Origin: Lachnospiraceae bacterium
GTDB taxonomy: Bacteria; Bacillota; Clostridia; Lachnospirales; Lachnospiraceae
Reading direction: 5' to 3'
DNA length: 64,000 bases
Assembly: GCA_017548765.1 (NCBI GenBank)
Contig: JAFYZH010000038.1
Span: forward strand, 1-64,000
Notes under the pieces: model-generated
Database searches by the model: none
What the model saw: the letters and a program-made list of their open reading frames with translations, nothing else
Told to the model about the DNA's origin: nothing
Part shown: positions 34,386 to 43,266 of the stretch, piece by piece
Numbering within the stretch: the stretch's first letter is position 1
How the letters are laid out: the number at the start of each line of letters is the position of its first letter
Made by a program: the position numbers and the translations under genes

Positions 34386-35681
34386 TTACTGATCGTCGTT
34401 TTTTCGCGATAAGATCTCTTTTCGCAGCGCCCCGATAAACGTAAAGGATCCGAGTGCTGCGACCAGAACCCTTCCGCGGATCGATCCAGCGCGGATCATC
34501 GCCTCGGAAAATGCCTGCCTCACCCCGCAGAATCTGCGGATCTCGCAGTTCTTCGCTTCCGGAAGCTGCGCAAACTCCTGCGCCAGTGTTACCGCCGAAA
34601 GCCTTCGCTTCCCACGTGTGGCGCCGAAGTAGACCGCATCCGGCGAAACGCTTGCGATCTGTCGCAAGACAGCCATGTGATCCTTATCTTTAAGCATACC
34701 ACAAACAATGATTTTTTTATAGTCTTTCCGACTTGAATTTATATTTTCCGCCCAGCTTCTTGCGGCAGGCAGATTATGTGCTCCATCCAAAATAACGATG
34801 TGGTCCTTCCGGCCGGCCATCGCAAATATCTCAAAGCGCCCCGGTAAGCTGGTCTCGGCAAAACCGGCACGTATCTCTTCCTCGGTCACATTAAACCCGA
34901 GAGCCTTCAGTTTATGCAGACACGCATAGGCACATGCCGCATTGTCCGCAGCGGCCGTCCCGATCATCGAAAGCTTCATCCCCGCAACGGCATCGCGGTA
35001 TTTTTCACTCTTTTCGACCGGACAATGCTTCGCCCGCGCCGCATCCATAACGACGCCCCAAGCATCCTCCGGGATCTGCGTCCCCAGGATCACCGGATGG
35101 TCCTCGCGGAAGATCCCGGCTTTATGCGCCGCGATCTGCGCCGTCGTATCGCCGAGGAAGTCCATATGATCCTCCCCTACCGAAGTCAGCACTGCGCATA
35201 GCTGCGACGATGCATCGTAAGCATTCGTGGCATCCAGATCGCCTCCGAGTCCCGTTTCCAACAAAACGATATCGGTCTTCTCACGCGCAAAATATAAAAA
35301 CGCCTTCGCGGTCAGCCGCTCGAACGGACTCGGCGCATCCCCTTTCGGAAAATGCTTTTCGCATACGACGTCGACCTCTTTTGTAAGAGCCTGTAACCGT
35401 TTCGGCGTGATATTCTTCCCATTGATGCTTAAAACTTCACACGGATCGAAGACCGCCGGCGTGGTAAATACACCGACTCTCCGTCCCGGATCTTTGCATA
35501 ACACAGACTTTAAGAAGGCGATCACCGTTCCCTTACCGTTGGTCCCCGCCACGTGCACGATCTTCAGTTCATCCTGCGGATCCCCCAGCAGGCTGAGGAG
35601 TTCCCGCATCCGCTTAAGGCCCAGTTTGATCTCGTCCAGGCCAGCGGCGGTCACACCGCTCGTGTACTCTTTCTTCTTCAT
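34386..35681 (-). CDS. folC: Folylpolyglutamate / dihydrofolate synthase
   Basis: A 431-residue Mur-ligase-family enzyme adding glutamate to dihydropteroate and folates. P-loop HVAGTNGKGTVIAFLKSVL near residue 46; VLLETGLGGDLDATN; EDHMDFLGDT; and the C-terminal domain DGAHNLPAARSW. Start set at ATG 35681, where AAGGA has 6-base spacing; the upstream ATG has none. It opens the folC-folE-folP-folBK block. Confidence 0.95.
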   Translation of the reverse strand: MKKKEYTSGVTAAGLDEIKLGLKRMRELLSLLGDPQDELKIVHVAGTNGKGTVIAFLKSVLCKDPGRRVGVFTTPAVFDPCEVLSINGKNITPKRLQALTKEVDVVCEKHFPKGDAPSPFERLTAKAFLYFAREKTDIVLLETGLGGDLDATNAYDASSQLCAVLTSVGEDHMDFLGDTTAQIAAHKAGIFREDHPVILGTQIPEDAWGVVMDAARAKHCPVEKSEKYRDAVAGMKLSMIGTAAADNAACAYACLHKLKALGFNVTEEEIRAGFAETSLPGRFEIFAMAGRKDHIVILDGAHNLPAARSWAENINSSRKDYKKIIVCGMLKDKDHMAVLRQIASVSPDAVYFGATRGKRRLSAVTLAQEFAQLPEAKNCEIRRFCGVRQAFSEAMIRAGSIRGRVLVAALGSFTFIGALRKEILSRKNDDQ

Positions 35682-35757
35682 CTGCATTCCTTATAATTTT
35701 TCCGAGCGAGGTGCCAGATGCGCCGCGCCCGGAAAACAGTTCTCCGAGGTCGTTTCC

Positions 35758-37911
35758 TCAGGATTTCTTCAACAAGCTTCGGATCTTCACCGGGATCGTG
35801 TCCAGAACGAACAATGCATTGTCCCGTGAAAAATTCGGATTGTAGCAGGGGTCACCCTCTGCGATAAAACCACTCCATCTGGCCAGGAAACGGTCGATCT
35901 CTTTGCTGAAGCGCTCCATCTTCTCCGGCGTGTCCTCGTATCCGCGGGACTTCGATTCCGAGTGATAGAGTTCCGTTTCAGCGTCGAAAACGATGCGATA
36001 GCCCGCTTTTCCGACACGCAGACAGAAATCGATGTCATTAAATGCTACTGCGAAATTCTCCGCATCCAGGCCGCCCAGTTCACGGTAGAGGCTGCTCTTC
36101 ACCATCATGCAGGCAGCGGTGACCGCACTGTAATTCTGGCAAACGACCGCACGTGCCATGTAGCCCAGTTCCGCACGGTTCATTCCGGAAAATGCGTGCG
36201 CGGCTACGCCGTTCACACCGACTACAACGCCGGCATGCTGGATCGTCTCGTCGTCGTAATAAAGCTTCACTCCTACTGCGCCGACATCCTCGCGCATGCA
36301 GAAACCGAGCATGTGCTCGAAGATATTTTCCGAGATCACTTCGACGTCATTGTTCAAAAGCAAGACATAATCGCCGAGCACGGATTCGAAGCCGAAATTA
36401 TTGATCGCCGCGTAGTTGAAATCACCTTTGTAATAGATCACGCGGAAATTATCATGCTTCTCGACCATTTCGTCGTAATAAGCAAAGGTTTCCGGCTCGG
36501 TACTGTTGTTTTCGATAACGATGATCTCATAATTATCGTAGGTCGCACGCTCATAGATCGAGTCGATACAACGCTTCAGATCCGGGATGTGGTCCTTATT
36601 CGGGATCATGACGGAAACGAGCGGATGGCTCGCCAGATGGTACTCATTGGAATACCAGCCAAACTGCGGTCCGTAGTTCACCGTGATGTTCATGCCCAGA
36701 CGGTCGAAATGATCCTGAAGGGCCCTGCGGCCTGCATCATATGCGTATTCCTTACTGGAGAAGTCACGCGCCGTCGAATTCTTGTGGCAGCGCCAATAGT
36801 ACAGGATCTTCGGAACGTGATGGATGTGTTTGCCGTTCTCGATGCAACGCAGGATGAAATCATAGTCCTGCGCTCCGTCATAGCCGGGACGGAAACCTTT
36901 TATCTTCTCCACGATATCCTTCTTCACCATAAAGAAGTGGCAGATATAGTTATTCGTCATGAAGAGATCCGGATTGTAGTCCGGCTTAAAGTTCGGCTCG
37001 AAGTGCTTCTTTCCGCCTTCGTCGATCTTATCTTCATCGCTGTAGAACATGTCGTAATCCGGATGTTCGTTCAGCACCTTCACATACTCATAGAGCGCAT
37101 TGGGTGCCAATGCATCATCGTGATCCAAAAGTGCGATATAGTCGCCCGTCGCGAGTTCGATCGCGGCATTCGTATTTCCGGCGATACCGAGGTTCTCCGT
37201 AAGATCGACCGTGATGATACGGGGATCCTTCTCGCGGTATAACTCGAGGGCCTTCTTAAGCGCCTCATCGTCCGGACTTCCGTTCGCCAGACAGAGCTGC
37301 CAGTTTCCATACGTTTGACGAAGCACGGACTTTATCATGGCTTCCAGGAATTTCAGCGGCGTGTGATACAGCGGAACGGCGATACTGATCAGCGGACGGT
37401 ACGAAAACTGCGTTTCCCTCTGCTCTTCCAGCTCCTCCTCGGTCGGCTGATTTACTGCAAACCAACGAAGATAATTATTCTCCTCGGTCTTGAAAACCTT
37501 ACGGAAGGACTTCGTAACGTATTTGTTGAAGCCGTTTCTGCGGATGTAACGGTAACTGTCGAGCAGACGCGTTTTCTCCAACGTCGAACGGCTCTTCATG
37601 TTCCATTTTCCGAAATGAAGCGCACTCTGCTTAACGACATTTCCGTCCTCATCGCGAACGACGAAGACCAGGTACATGCAGTCCATGAGCGGCGCTACGA
37701 TGCAGAAACCGAGTTTGTTGTAACTGATGTCACCGTACAATTCCAGTGCAACATCGGGACGATGGATCCTCGACATCTTAACATCGACGTCCTTTTTGTC
37801 GCGATCTTTGACTAAAATATCGACAGACATTTGCTTATATTCAGAAGCAGCCCAACCGCGGATGCACACTTTATTTTCCGCTATACTGAACTCATCCAAA
37901 TGATATCTCAT
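35758..37911 (-). CDS. Tandem-domain GT2 glycosyltransferase
   Basis: A 717-residue protein from ATG 37911, with GGGAGA 7 bases upstream; 59 further codons of open frame belong to the kinase gene. Residues about 1-150 are a beta-rich accessory domain. Two GT-A domains follow: the first starts LISIAVPLYHTPLKFLE with DHDD as its DXD and YDGAQDYDFILR; the second starts LVSVMIPNKDHIPDLKRC with LLNNDVEVI and FNDIDFCLR. No membrane helices are seen. This layout matches large GT2 enzymes in O-antigen and rhamnan-type polysaccharide clusters. Sugar specificity unknown. Lying between a kinase and folC rather than in a glycan cluster, it is out of place. Confidence 0.9.
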   Translation of the reverse strand: MRYHLDEFSIAENKVCIRGWAASEYKQMSVDILVKDRDKKDVDVKMSRIHRPDVALELYGDISYNKLGFCIVAPLMDCMYLVFVVRDEDGNVVKQSALHFGKWNMKSRSTLEKTRLLDSYRYIRRNGFNKYVTKSFRKVFKTEENNYLRWFAVNQPTEEELEEQRETQFSYRPLISIAVPLYHTPLKFLEAMIKSVLRQTYGNWQLCLANGSPDDEALKKALELYREKDPRIITVDLTENLGIAGNTNAAIELATGDYIALLDHDDALAPNALYEYVKVLNEHPDYDMFYSDEDKIDEGGKKHFEPNFKPDYNPDLFMTNNYICHFFMVKKDIVEKIKGFRPGYDGAQDYDFILRCIENGKHIHHVPKILYYWRCHKNSTARDFSSKEYAYDAGRRALQDHFDRLGMNITVNYGPQFGWYSNEYHLASHPLVSVMIPNKDHIPDLKRCIDSIYERATYDNYEIIVIENNSTEPETFAYYDEMVEKHDNFRVIYYKGDFNYAAINNFGFESVLGDYVLLLNNDVEVISENIFEHMLGFCMREDVGAVGVKLYYDDETIQHAGVVVGVNGVAAHAFSGMNRAELGYMARAVVCQNYSAVTAACMMVKSSLYRELGGLDAENFAVAFNDIDFCLRVGKAGYRIVFDAETELYHSESKSRGYEDTPEKMERFSKEIDRFLARWSGFIAEGDPCYNPNFSRDNALFVLDTIPVKIRSLLKKS

Positions 37912-37924
37912 AGTAGTTCTCCCA

Positions 37925-39592
37925 TCAAACGTTAAAGATGCTGTGGCCGATGAATTCCTGAAGGATCGAATTACTCGGGATCTGTTCAGGAAGCAAAGGC
38001 AGGAAGTAATCCAGGAACTTAAGCAGGCGCTTCGCCTCGGAATACTCGGGGCTGTCCTTATCCACGCCGAATAAAAGCGGCTCGGCATAGAGTTTCAGGA
38101 TCGCCAGTTCGTAGATCTGTGCGGAGTTAAATACAACGTCCGCCGTCTCCTGGTACGGGAAAATGTTTTTCTCCTCGCCCTTACGAACACTCTCCCAACG
38201 GAACAGGGTCTGCGATGCCGTGATCGCACGGTGCATCGAATCGCGCACCATACGGCGGATCAGGCGGCCGTCCGTGGTAGAAACACGGTTGTGTTCATCG
38301 ACATTGAGCTGGGTCAATGCACTGATGTAGACCTTATACATGTTTTCCTTCGGCAGCGTCGCGTACAGTTTCTCGTTGAGGCAGTGGATACCTTCAACGA
38401 CGAGAATGTCGTTCGCTCCGAGTTTCAGCATCTCCCCGCGATACTCGCGAAGTCCGGTCTTGAAATTGTAGTACGGCAGTTCGATCTCCTCGCCCCGAAG
38501 GAGGGCGTTCATATCATGGTCGAACAGCGCCGTGTCGATACTTTCGAGATCCTCAAAGTTATAGTTACCGAATTCATCCTTCGGATTATCTTCGCGGTTT
38601 ACGAAGTAATTATCCACGCCGATCGGGTGCGGTACCAGGCCGTGCGCACGAAGCTGCACGGACAGGCGATAGGAAAAGGTCGTCTTACCGGAACTGGACG
38701 GTCCGGCGATCATGACGAACTTCACGCCGTTGCGCTCCTTGATCTGGCGCGCGATCTCGGCGATCTTCTGCTCCTGCAGGGCTTCCTGCACCAGGATCAG
38801 TTCCTGGATGGTCCCGTTTACGATGGCCTCGTTCAGGTCGCCGACGGTGTCCACGCCAACCTTTGCCGAGAATTCATTTGACTCGATCAATGCATGGGAA
38901 ACCTTATTCTGCGGCTGAAACGGCGGAACTTCATCCGGCTTCTGCTTGATCGGCATCTGAAGCACGATCCCGTGCTCATACAAATGCAAGTCGAAGTGCT
39001 TCAGATAGCCTGTCGACGGTACCATATAACCGTAGAAATAATCGCGGAAGCGATCGATCTTGTAGATGTTCACGCGGCTGACCCGACGGAAACGGAACAG
39101 TTTCTCTTTATCGTACATGCCGAGACGGTGGAACAGTTTCACTGCCTCCGCAGTCGGAATGCTCTCCTTCTCGATGGGGAGGTCATCCTCCACCATCTTC
39201 TGCATGCAGGCTTTTACCTTATCCACGAGTTCCTGATCCAGGTTCGTGTCCTCGGCAGTCACTTCACAGAAGTAACCGCGGCTTACGGAAAACTGGACCT
39301 TCACCTGCTTCAGTTTCTTATAACCGATGGTATCGTACATCGCCTTCAAAAACAACAGCGTCGTACTGCGCCGATAGGTCTCGATGCCTCCAGATGTCGT
39401 CGTATTCACCGTGACAGCCTCAGCGTCGTCATGCGGAGCATAGTTAAGCTCACGCAGGTCATTATTCTCTCTTACCAGAACGATTCCGAGATCTCCCGGG
39501 TATTTCTGCCGGACGAGTTCCAGATAGGTCGTACCTTCGGGAACGGAAAATGCTTCTCCGTCCAGTGTGATCTTCAATATTTTATCCGCCAT
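37925..39592 (-). CDS. TGS-domain nucleoside kinase (uridine kinase-like)
   Basis: A 555-residue protein. Start at ATG 39592, with AAGGAGG at 6-base spacing. The N-terminal 65 residues are a TGS/ubiquitin-like fold (LKITLDGEAFSVPEGTTYLELVRQKYP), then a region resembling the second additional domain of threonyl-tRNA synthetase (HRLGMYDKEKLFRFRRVSR). The C-terminal half is a phosphoribulokinase/uridine kinase P-loop domain (IAGPSSSGKTTFSYRL, VDNYFVNREDNPKDEFGNYNFEDLESID, VVEGIHCLNEKL). Such proteins are widespread in Clostridia. Nucleoside phosphorylation is expected, but the TGS part hints at regulation or RNA contact. Confidence 0.88.
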   Translation of the reverse strand: MADKILKITLDGEAFSVPEGTTYLELVRQKYPGDLGIVLVRENNDLRELNYAPHDDAEAVTVNTTTSGGIETYRRSTTLLFLKAMYDTIGYKKLKQVKVQFSVSRGYFCEVTAEDTNLDQELVDKVKACMQKMVEDDLPIEKESIPTAEAVKLFHRLGMYDKEKLFRFRRVSRVNIYKIDRFRDYFYGYMVPSTGYLKHFDLHLYEHGIVLQMPIKQKPDEVPPFQPQNKVSHALIESNEFSAKVGVDTVGDLNEAIVNGTIQELILVQEALQEQKIAEIARQIKERNGVKFVMIAGPSSSGKTTFSYRLSVQLRAHGLVPHPIGVDNYFVNREDNPKDEFGNYNFEDLESIDTALFDHDMNALLRGEEIELPYYNFKTGLREYRGEMLKLGANDILVVEGIHCLNEKLYATLPKENMYKVYISALTQLNVDEHNRVSTTDGRLIRRMVRDSMHRAITASQTLFRWESVRKGEEKNIFPYQETADVVFNSAQIYELAILKLYAEPLLFGVDKDSPEYSEAKRLLKFLDYFLPLLPEQIPSNSILQEFIGHSIFNV

Positions 39593-39603
39593 ATCCATCC
39601 TCC

Positions 39604-40314
39604 TTAAATCTTCTGTTCCTGCAACGCGTTTTCGATCATGTTCAGTTTCTCTTTCGCGCGCTTATATGCGGCCTGCGCCGCTTTCGTCGTAGAACCTTCC
39701 AATGTTTCGCAGATCTTCATCGTCTGCTTCTGCTCTGCGAGCAGATACTCATATAAGACCGGATCCTTTTTATACCGAAGGCAGGCTCCGTAATGGAGCT
39801 CTGCTTTTGAAAGATCCGGCACAGGTGCGACCGGATCCGCCGGCTGCAGATGCAGGATCACATAATATTTTCCGGCGTCTTCCACCATCGTCTCATCCAC
39901 GATCTCGTAGCCGGTCTCCAGAACCTTTCTGCGTACCAGCGGGATGTCCGACTGCGGACTCACGAAGATGTCGCGGGCACTTAGGAAGATGCCGGCGCCT
40001 CTCTCCATGATGCGGAGCAACAAGCGGCCGCCCATACCGGTAACCGTGATCGTGTCGACATGATCCTCCGGCTTCAGGGCATCCGCGCCATCGCTTAAGC
40101 GAAGCTCGATCTTATCCTCCAGACCGTTCTCCGCGACATGCTCGCGAGCACGCTCCAGCGGGCCTGTCCGCAGGTCCATCGCGATCGCATGCTCCACCGT
40201 TCCGGATAAAACCAGGGCAATGGGAAGATAGCCATGATCACATCCGATATCGGCGTAGGTCGCGGACGGCGGTATTTGATCCGCCACGGCCTGCAAACGT
40301 TTTGAAAGCGTCAT
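39604..40314 (-). CDS. trmK: tRNA (adenine-22-N1)-methyltransferase
   Basis: A 236-residue class I SAM methyltransferase. LSKRLQAVADQIPPSATYADIGCDHGYLPIAL contains the SAM-binding loop DIGCDHG; VTGMGG is the family's catalytic loop. TrmK methylates A22 in Firmicute tRNAs. The C-terminal part is a helical coiled coil, as usual. It follows dnaG directly, without an intervening rpoD. Confidence 0.92.
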   Translation of the reverse strand: MTLSKRLQAVADQIPPSATYADIGCDHGYLPIALVLSGTVEHAIAMDLRTGPLERAREHVAENGLEDKIELRLSDGADALKPEDHVDTITVTGMGGRLLLRIMERGAGIFLSARDIFVSPQSDIPLVRRKVLETGYEIVDETMVEDAGKYYVILHLQPADPVAPVPDLSKAELHYGACLRYKKDPVLYEYLLAEQKQTMKICETLEGSTTKAAQAAYKRAKEKLNMIENALQEQKI

Positions 40315-40323
40315 CCTGATCTC

Positions 40324-42099
40324 CTATTCCAACGTGTCACATTTCCATTTTGCGAGTCGGCTTCTCTGTTTCATGATCGACTGGATCACGGAAACGCTCG
40401 TCGCCGTTTTCGCCAGATTATTCAAACCATCCTCTTTCACACGACGAACGACTTCTTCGAATGCGCGCACCAGATCCGAGCCTTCGGCGTGCTCCAGTTT
40501 CGTGTTAAACAGCTCGGCGATGCGGTTCGCATTTTCCGTTTCACCTGTGAAGCGGCTCATGATCTGCGCCGGCTGTACCTCGCCGTTTTTCGCCTGTGTG
40601 AAGACCTCAGCAGCTACCTTCGCATAGATCGGATCGGTGAAATCCTCTGCCGTGATCAGATCCTCGATCTTCGCGTACAGGGACGGTTTCTCACTGATCC
40701 AGGTCAGCAGCACTTTCTGCGCGTTCAGCGCCTTCTCTCTGGCTTCTTCTTCGCGCTGCGAGCGGGAAGGATGGGAAACAGCCTTCGTCTGCTCCGGCAC
40801 CTTATACCCCTGGGCCGCCATCGTCGCGATGGTCCGCTTCATGCTTCCGATATCGATCGAAAACTCACGGCACACTGCCTCTGTATAGTTATTTCTCTCC
40901 AGTTCGTCCGAAAACTCCATCAGTTTCGTAGCGACATTCTTTTCAAACTGCGTCTTCTTCGCAGGATCCGAAAGGTCGGCCGCTTTGCGCATCATATCGA
41001 TCTCGAACAGGAAAGAATTCTTAGCATTTTTGATCCGTTCACGGAACGCATCGGCACCGAGATTCTTGATGAATTCATCGGGATCTTTATAGGGTTTCAT
41101 ATCCAGTACGCGGATCATGATGCCCGCGTCCTTTAAGAACGGGATCGCACGTTTCGCTGCGTCCTGTCCTGCTCCGTCGCTATCGAAGGTCAGGATGACC
41201 TCGTTCGTATAGCGCCGCAGGATCATGCAGTGGCGCTCGTTAAAGGCAGTACCGAGGGCCGCCACCGAATTGTTGAAACCTGCCTGATGGAGGGAAATGA
41301 CATCCATGTAGCCCTCACACAGGAGCAGGTATCCCTCGCGGGCTCTCCGTGCCTCATGCAGGCCGTAGAGCGTTCTCGATTTCTCGAAAACGACCGTTTC
41401 CTGCGAGTTTAAGTATTTCGGCTCGCCGTCGCCCATGACACGGCCGCCGAATGCGATCGCTTTATTACGCTCATTCAGGATGGGGAACATCACGCGGTTC
41501 CAAAAGAACTCGGATACCCCCTTCTCCGTAAAGCGGAACAGCGAACTCTTTTTCAATTCATCGTCCGTATAGCCCTCGTTTTTCAGGTAAGCATAGAGGG
41601 ACTGGTCTTTCGGGAGGACCGGTGCGTAGCCTAAGCCGAAGCGGCGGATCGTTTCATCCGTCAGACCGCGCCCGCGCAGGTACTCGTAGCCCTTCTTTCC
41701 GACCGGACTGTGCAGCGCGCGATAATAGAACTGACCGGTCTTTTTGTAGATCTCCAGCAGGCGCTGCTTTAAGTAATCCGCCGCTCTCTCGGCGGATGTG
41801 CTCTCATTCTCCGGGACCTGCATGCCCACGCGCTCTGCCAGATGCGCGACGGCCTCGCCGAAGGTATAGTTCTCATACTCCATGACGAAGTTGATGACAT
41901 TGCCCCCGCGATGACAACCGAAACAGTAATACATCTGCTTCGAAGGGGTCACGGAAAACGAAGGTGTTTTCTCGTTGTGGAAAGGACAGAGGCCGAAATA
42001 ACTGCCGCCGTTGCGTTTCAGGCGCACGTAGCCGGAAACCACATCCAGGATGTCGTTTCTCACACGTACCTCTTCGATAAAGTCCTCATTCCAACGCAT
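40324..42099 (-). CDS. dnaG: DNA primase
   Basis: A 591-residue primase. N-terminal CHC2 zinc finger: CPFHNEKTPSFSVTP with the later CFGCHRGG (residues about 38-64). TOPRIM core: LLLCEGYMDVISLHQAGF with EGYMD and FDSDGAGQDAAKRA. C-terminal region (about 440-591) would contact DnaB-type helicase. Synthesises RNA primers at the fork. 17 bp after dgt and 9 bp before trmK. Confidence 0.97.
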   Translation of the reverse strand: MRWNEDFIEEVRVRNDILDVVSGYVRLKRNGGSYFGLCPFHNEKTPSFSVTPSKQMYYCFGCHRGGNVINFVMEYENYTFGEAVAHLAERVGMQVPENESTSAERAADYLKQRLLEIYKKTGQFYYRALHSPVGKKGYEYLRGRGLTDETIRRFGLGYAPVLPKDQSLYAYLKNEGYTDDELKKSSLFRFTEKGVSEFFWNRVMFPILNERNKAIAFGGRVMGDGEPKYLNSQETVVFEKSRTLYGLHEARRAREGYLLLCEGYMDVISLHQAGFNNSVAALGTAFNERHCMILRRYTNEVILTFDSDGAGQDAAKRAIPFLKDAGIMIRVLDMKPYKDPDEFIKNLGADAFRERIKNAKNSFLFEIDMMRKAADLSDPAKKTQFEKNVATKLMEFSDELERNNYTEAVCREFSIDIGSMKRTIATMAAQGYKVPEQTKAVSHPSRSQREEEAREKALNAQKVLLTWISEKPSLYAKIEDLITAEDFTDPIYAKVAAEVFTQAKNGEVQPAQIMSRFTGETENANRIAELFNTKLEHAEGSDLVRAFEEVVRRVKEDGLNNLAKTATSVSVIQSIMKQRSRLAKWKCDTLE

Positions 42100-42116
42100 A
42101 TTCTATCCTCGAAATA

Positions 42117-43145
42117 TTACTCCCATCCCATCGGGATGAACAGATCCTGGAAGGTTTTGATCGCATAGTTGTCAGTCATGCCGGCGATGTAATCGCAAAC
42201 CACGACCTCCGGGATCTCGTTGTATCGCATTCGTAATTCGATATATTCTTTGGGCAATGATCCGAACTGATCCAGGAAGTGGTAATACAATTTCCGCATC
42301 AGTTCCTGTGCCTTCTTCTCTTCTGCCTTCACGATATTGCTCGTGTAGACATGCGCAAACATAAAGCTCCGCAACTCACTCATCGCCGACTGTACATCAG
42401 CGGTCAATGATATATGATCCTTTTCAAAGCTGTTGTTGATCAGGTCATGGATCATGCGGTTCAGACGGTCGTGCACGCTCTTACCCAGGATGTCTGTGCA
42501 CGGGCGCGGCAGATTGCGTTCCGTCAGGACACGGGCGCGGATCGCATCGTCGATATCGTGGTTAATGTACGCGATCTTATCGCAGATGCGGACGATCTGT
42601 CCTTCCAGCGTATGCGGAGTGGACGATGTCCCGTGGTTCAGGATTCCGTCCCGCACCTCTTCAGTCAGGTTCAGTCCCTCGCCGTCCCGTTCCAGAATAT
42701 CCACCACGCGAAGGCTCTGCTCGCTGTGGATGAAACGGCGGCCGAGTTTACGCATCTCCTCGTCGAGGATGCGCTCGCCGGAATGTCCGAACGGTGTATG
42801 TCCGAGATCATGGCCCAGGGCGATCGCCTCGGTCAGATCCTCATTTAAGTTTAGCGCTCTAGCCACCGTACGTGAGATCTGGGATACCTCCAAAGTATGC
42901 GTCAGACGTGTGCGGTAATGGTCGCCTTCCGGCGCCAGAAATACCTGTGTTTTATGCTTTAAACGGCGGAATGCCTTACTGTGCACGATGCGGTCGCGAT
43001 CCCGCTGATACACCGTACGAACGTCGCACTCCGGCTCAGCTACCTTGCGTCCTTTCGTGTTCTTACTCTTACATGCATACGGGCTTAAGATCAACTCTTC
43101 CCGCTGCTCACTCATCTCACGAATACATTTCGGTTCCGTACTCAT
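42117..43145 (-). CDS. dgt: dGTP triphosphohydrolase
   Basis: A 342-residue HD-domain enzyme. Metal ligands: HTLEVSQISRTVARAL (first His), ALGHDLGHTPFGHSGE (HD pair), and NHDIDDAIRARVL (last Asp). It cleaves dGTP to deoxyguanosine and triphosphate. SKAFRRLKHKTQVFLAPEGDHYRTRLTHTLEV is typical of the short type. First gene of the long run; ACGGAGGAGCG precedes the ATG. Confidence 0.95.
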   Translation of the reverse strand: MSTEPKCIREMSEQREELILSPYACKSKNTKGRKVAEPECDVRTVYQRDRDRIVHSKAFRRLKHKTQVFLAPEGDHYRTRLTHTLEVSQISRTVARALNLNEDLTEAIALGHDLGHTPFGHSGERILDEEMRKLGRRFIHSEQSLRVVDILERDGEGLNLTEEVRDGILNHGTSSTPHTLEGQIVRICDKIAYINHDIDDAIRARVLTERNLPRPCTDILGKSVHDRLNRMIHDLINNSFEKDHISLTADVQSAMSELRSFMFAHVYTSNIVKAEEKKAQELMRKLYYHFLDQFGSLPKEYIELRMRYNEIPEVVVCDYIAGMTDNYAIKTFQDLFIPMGWE

Positions 43146-43192
43146 AAACGCTCCTCCGTATCTTGTGTGGATCGGTGACTTCTGTTCTTTTC

Positions 43193-43221
43193 ATTATACC
43201 ATATCCGGCCGTTTTCTTCAA
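43193..43221 (-). promoter_or_regulatory. Sigma-A promoter for dgt-dnaG and the long downstream run
   Basis: Minus strand: TTGAAG, 17 bp, TATAAT. It is the only strong promoter I see ahead of the twelve same-strand genes down to ppk1; internal promoters inside coding regions cannot be excluded. Confidence 0.75.
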
Positions 43222-43266
43222 CATTGGGATGGGACGGCATTTGCTCTAACTTGGCTCATTGTTGGA

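Noticed and set aside
35962..37242. 426-codon open frame opposite the GT2 gene
   Set aside because: Antisense shadow; the minus-strand frame carries all GT2 motifs.
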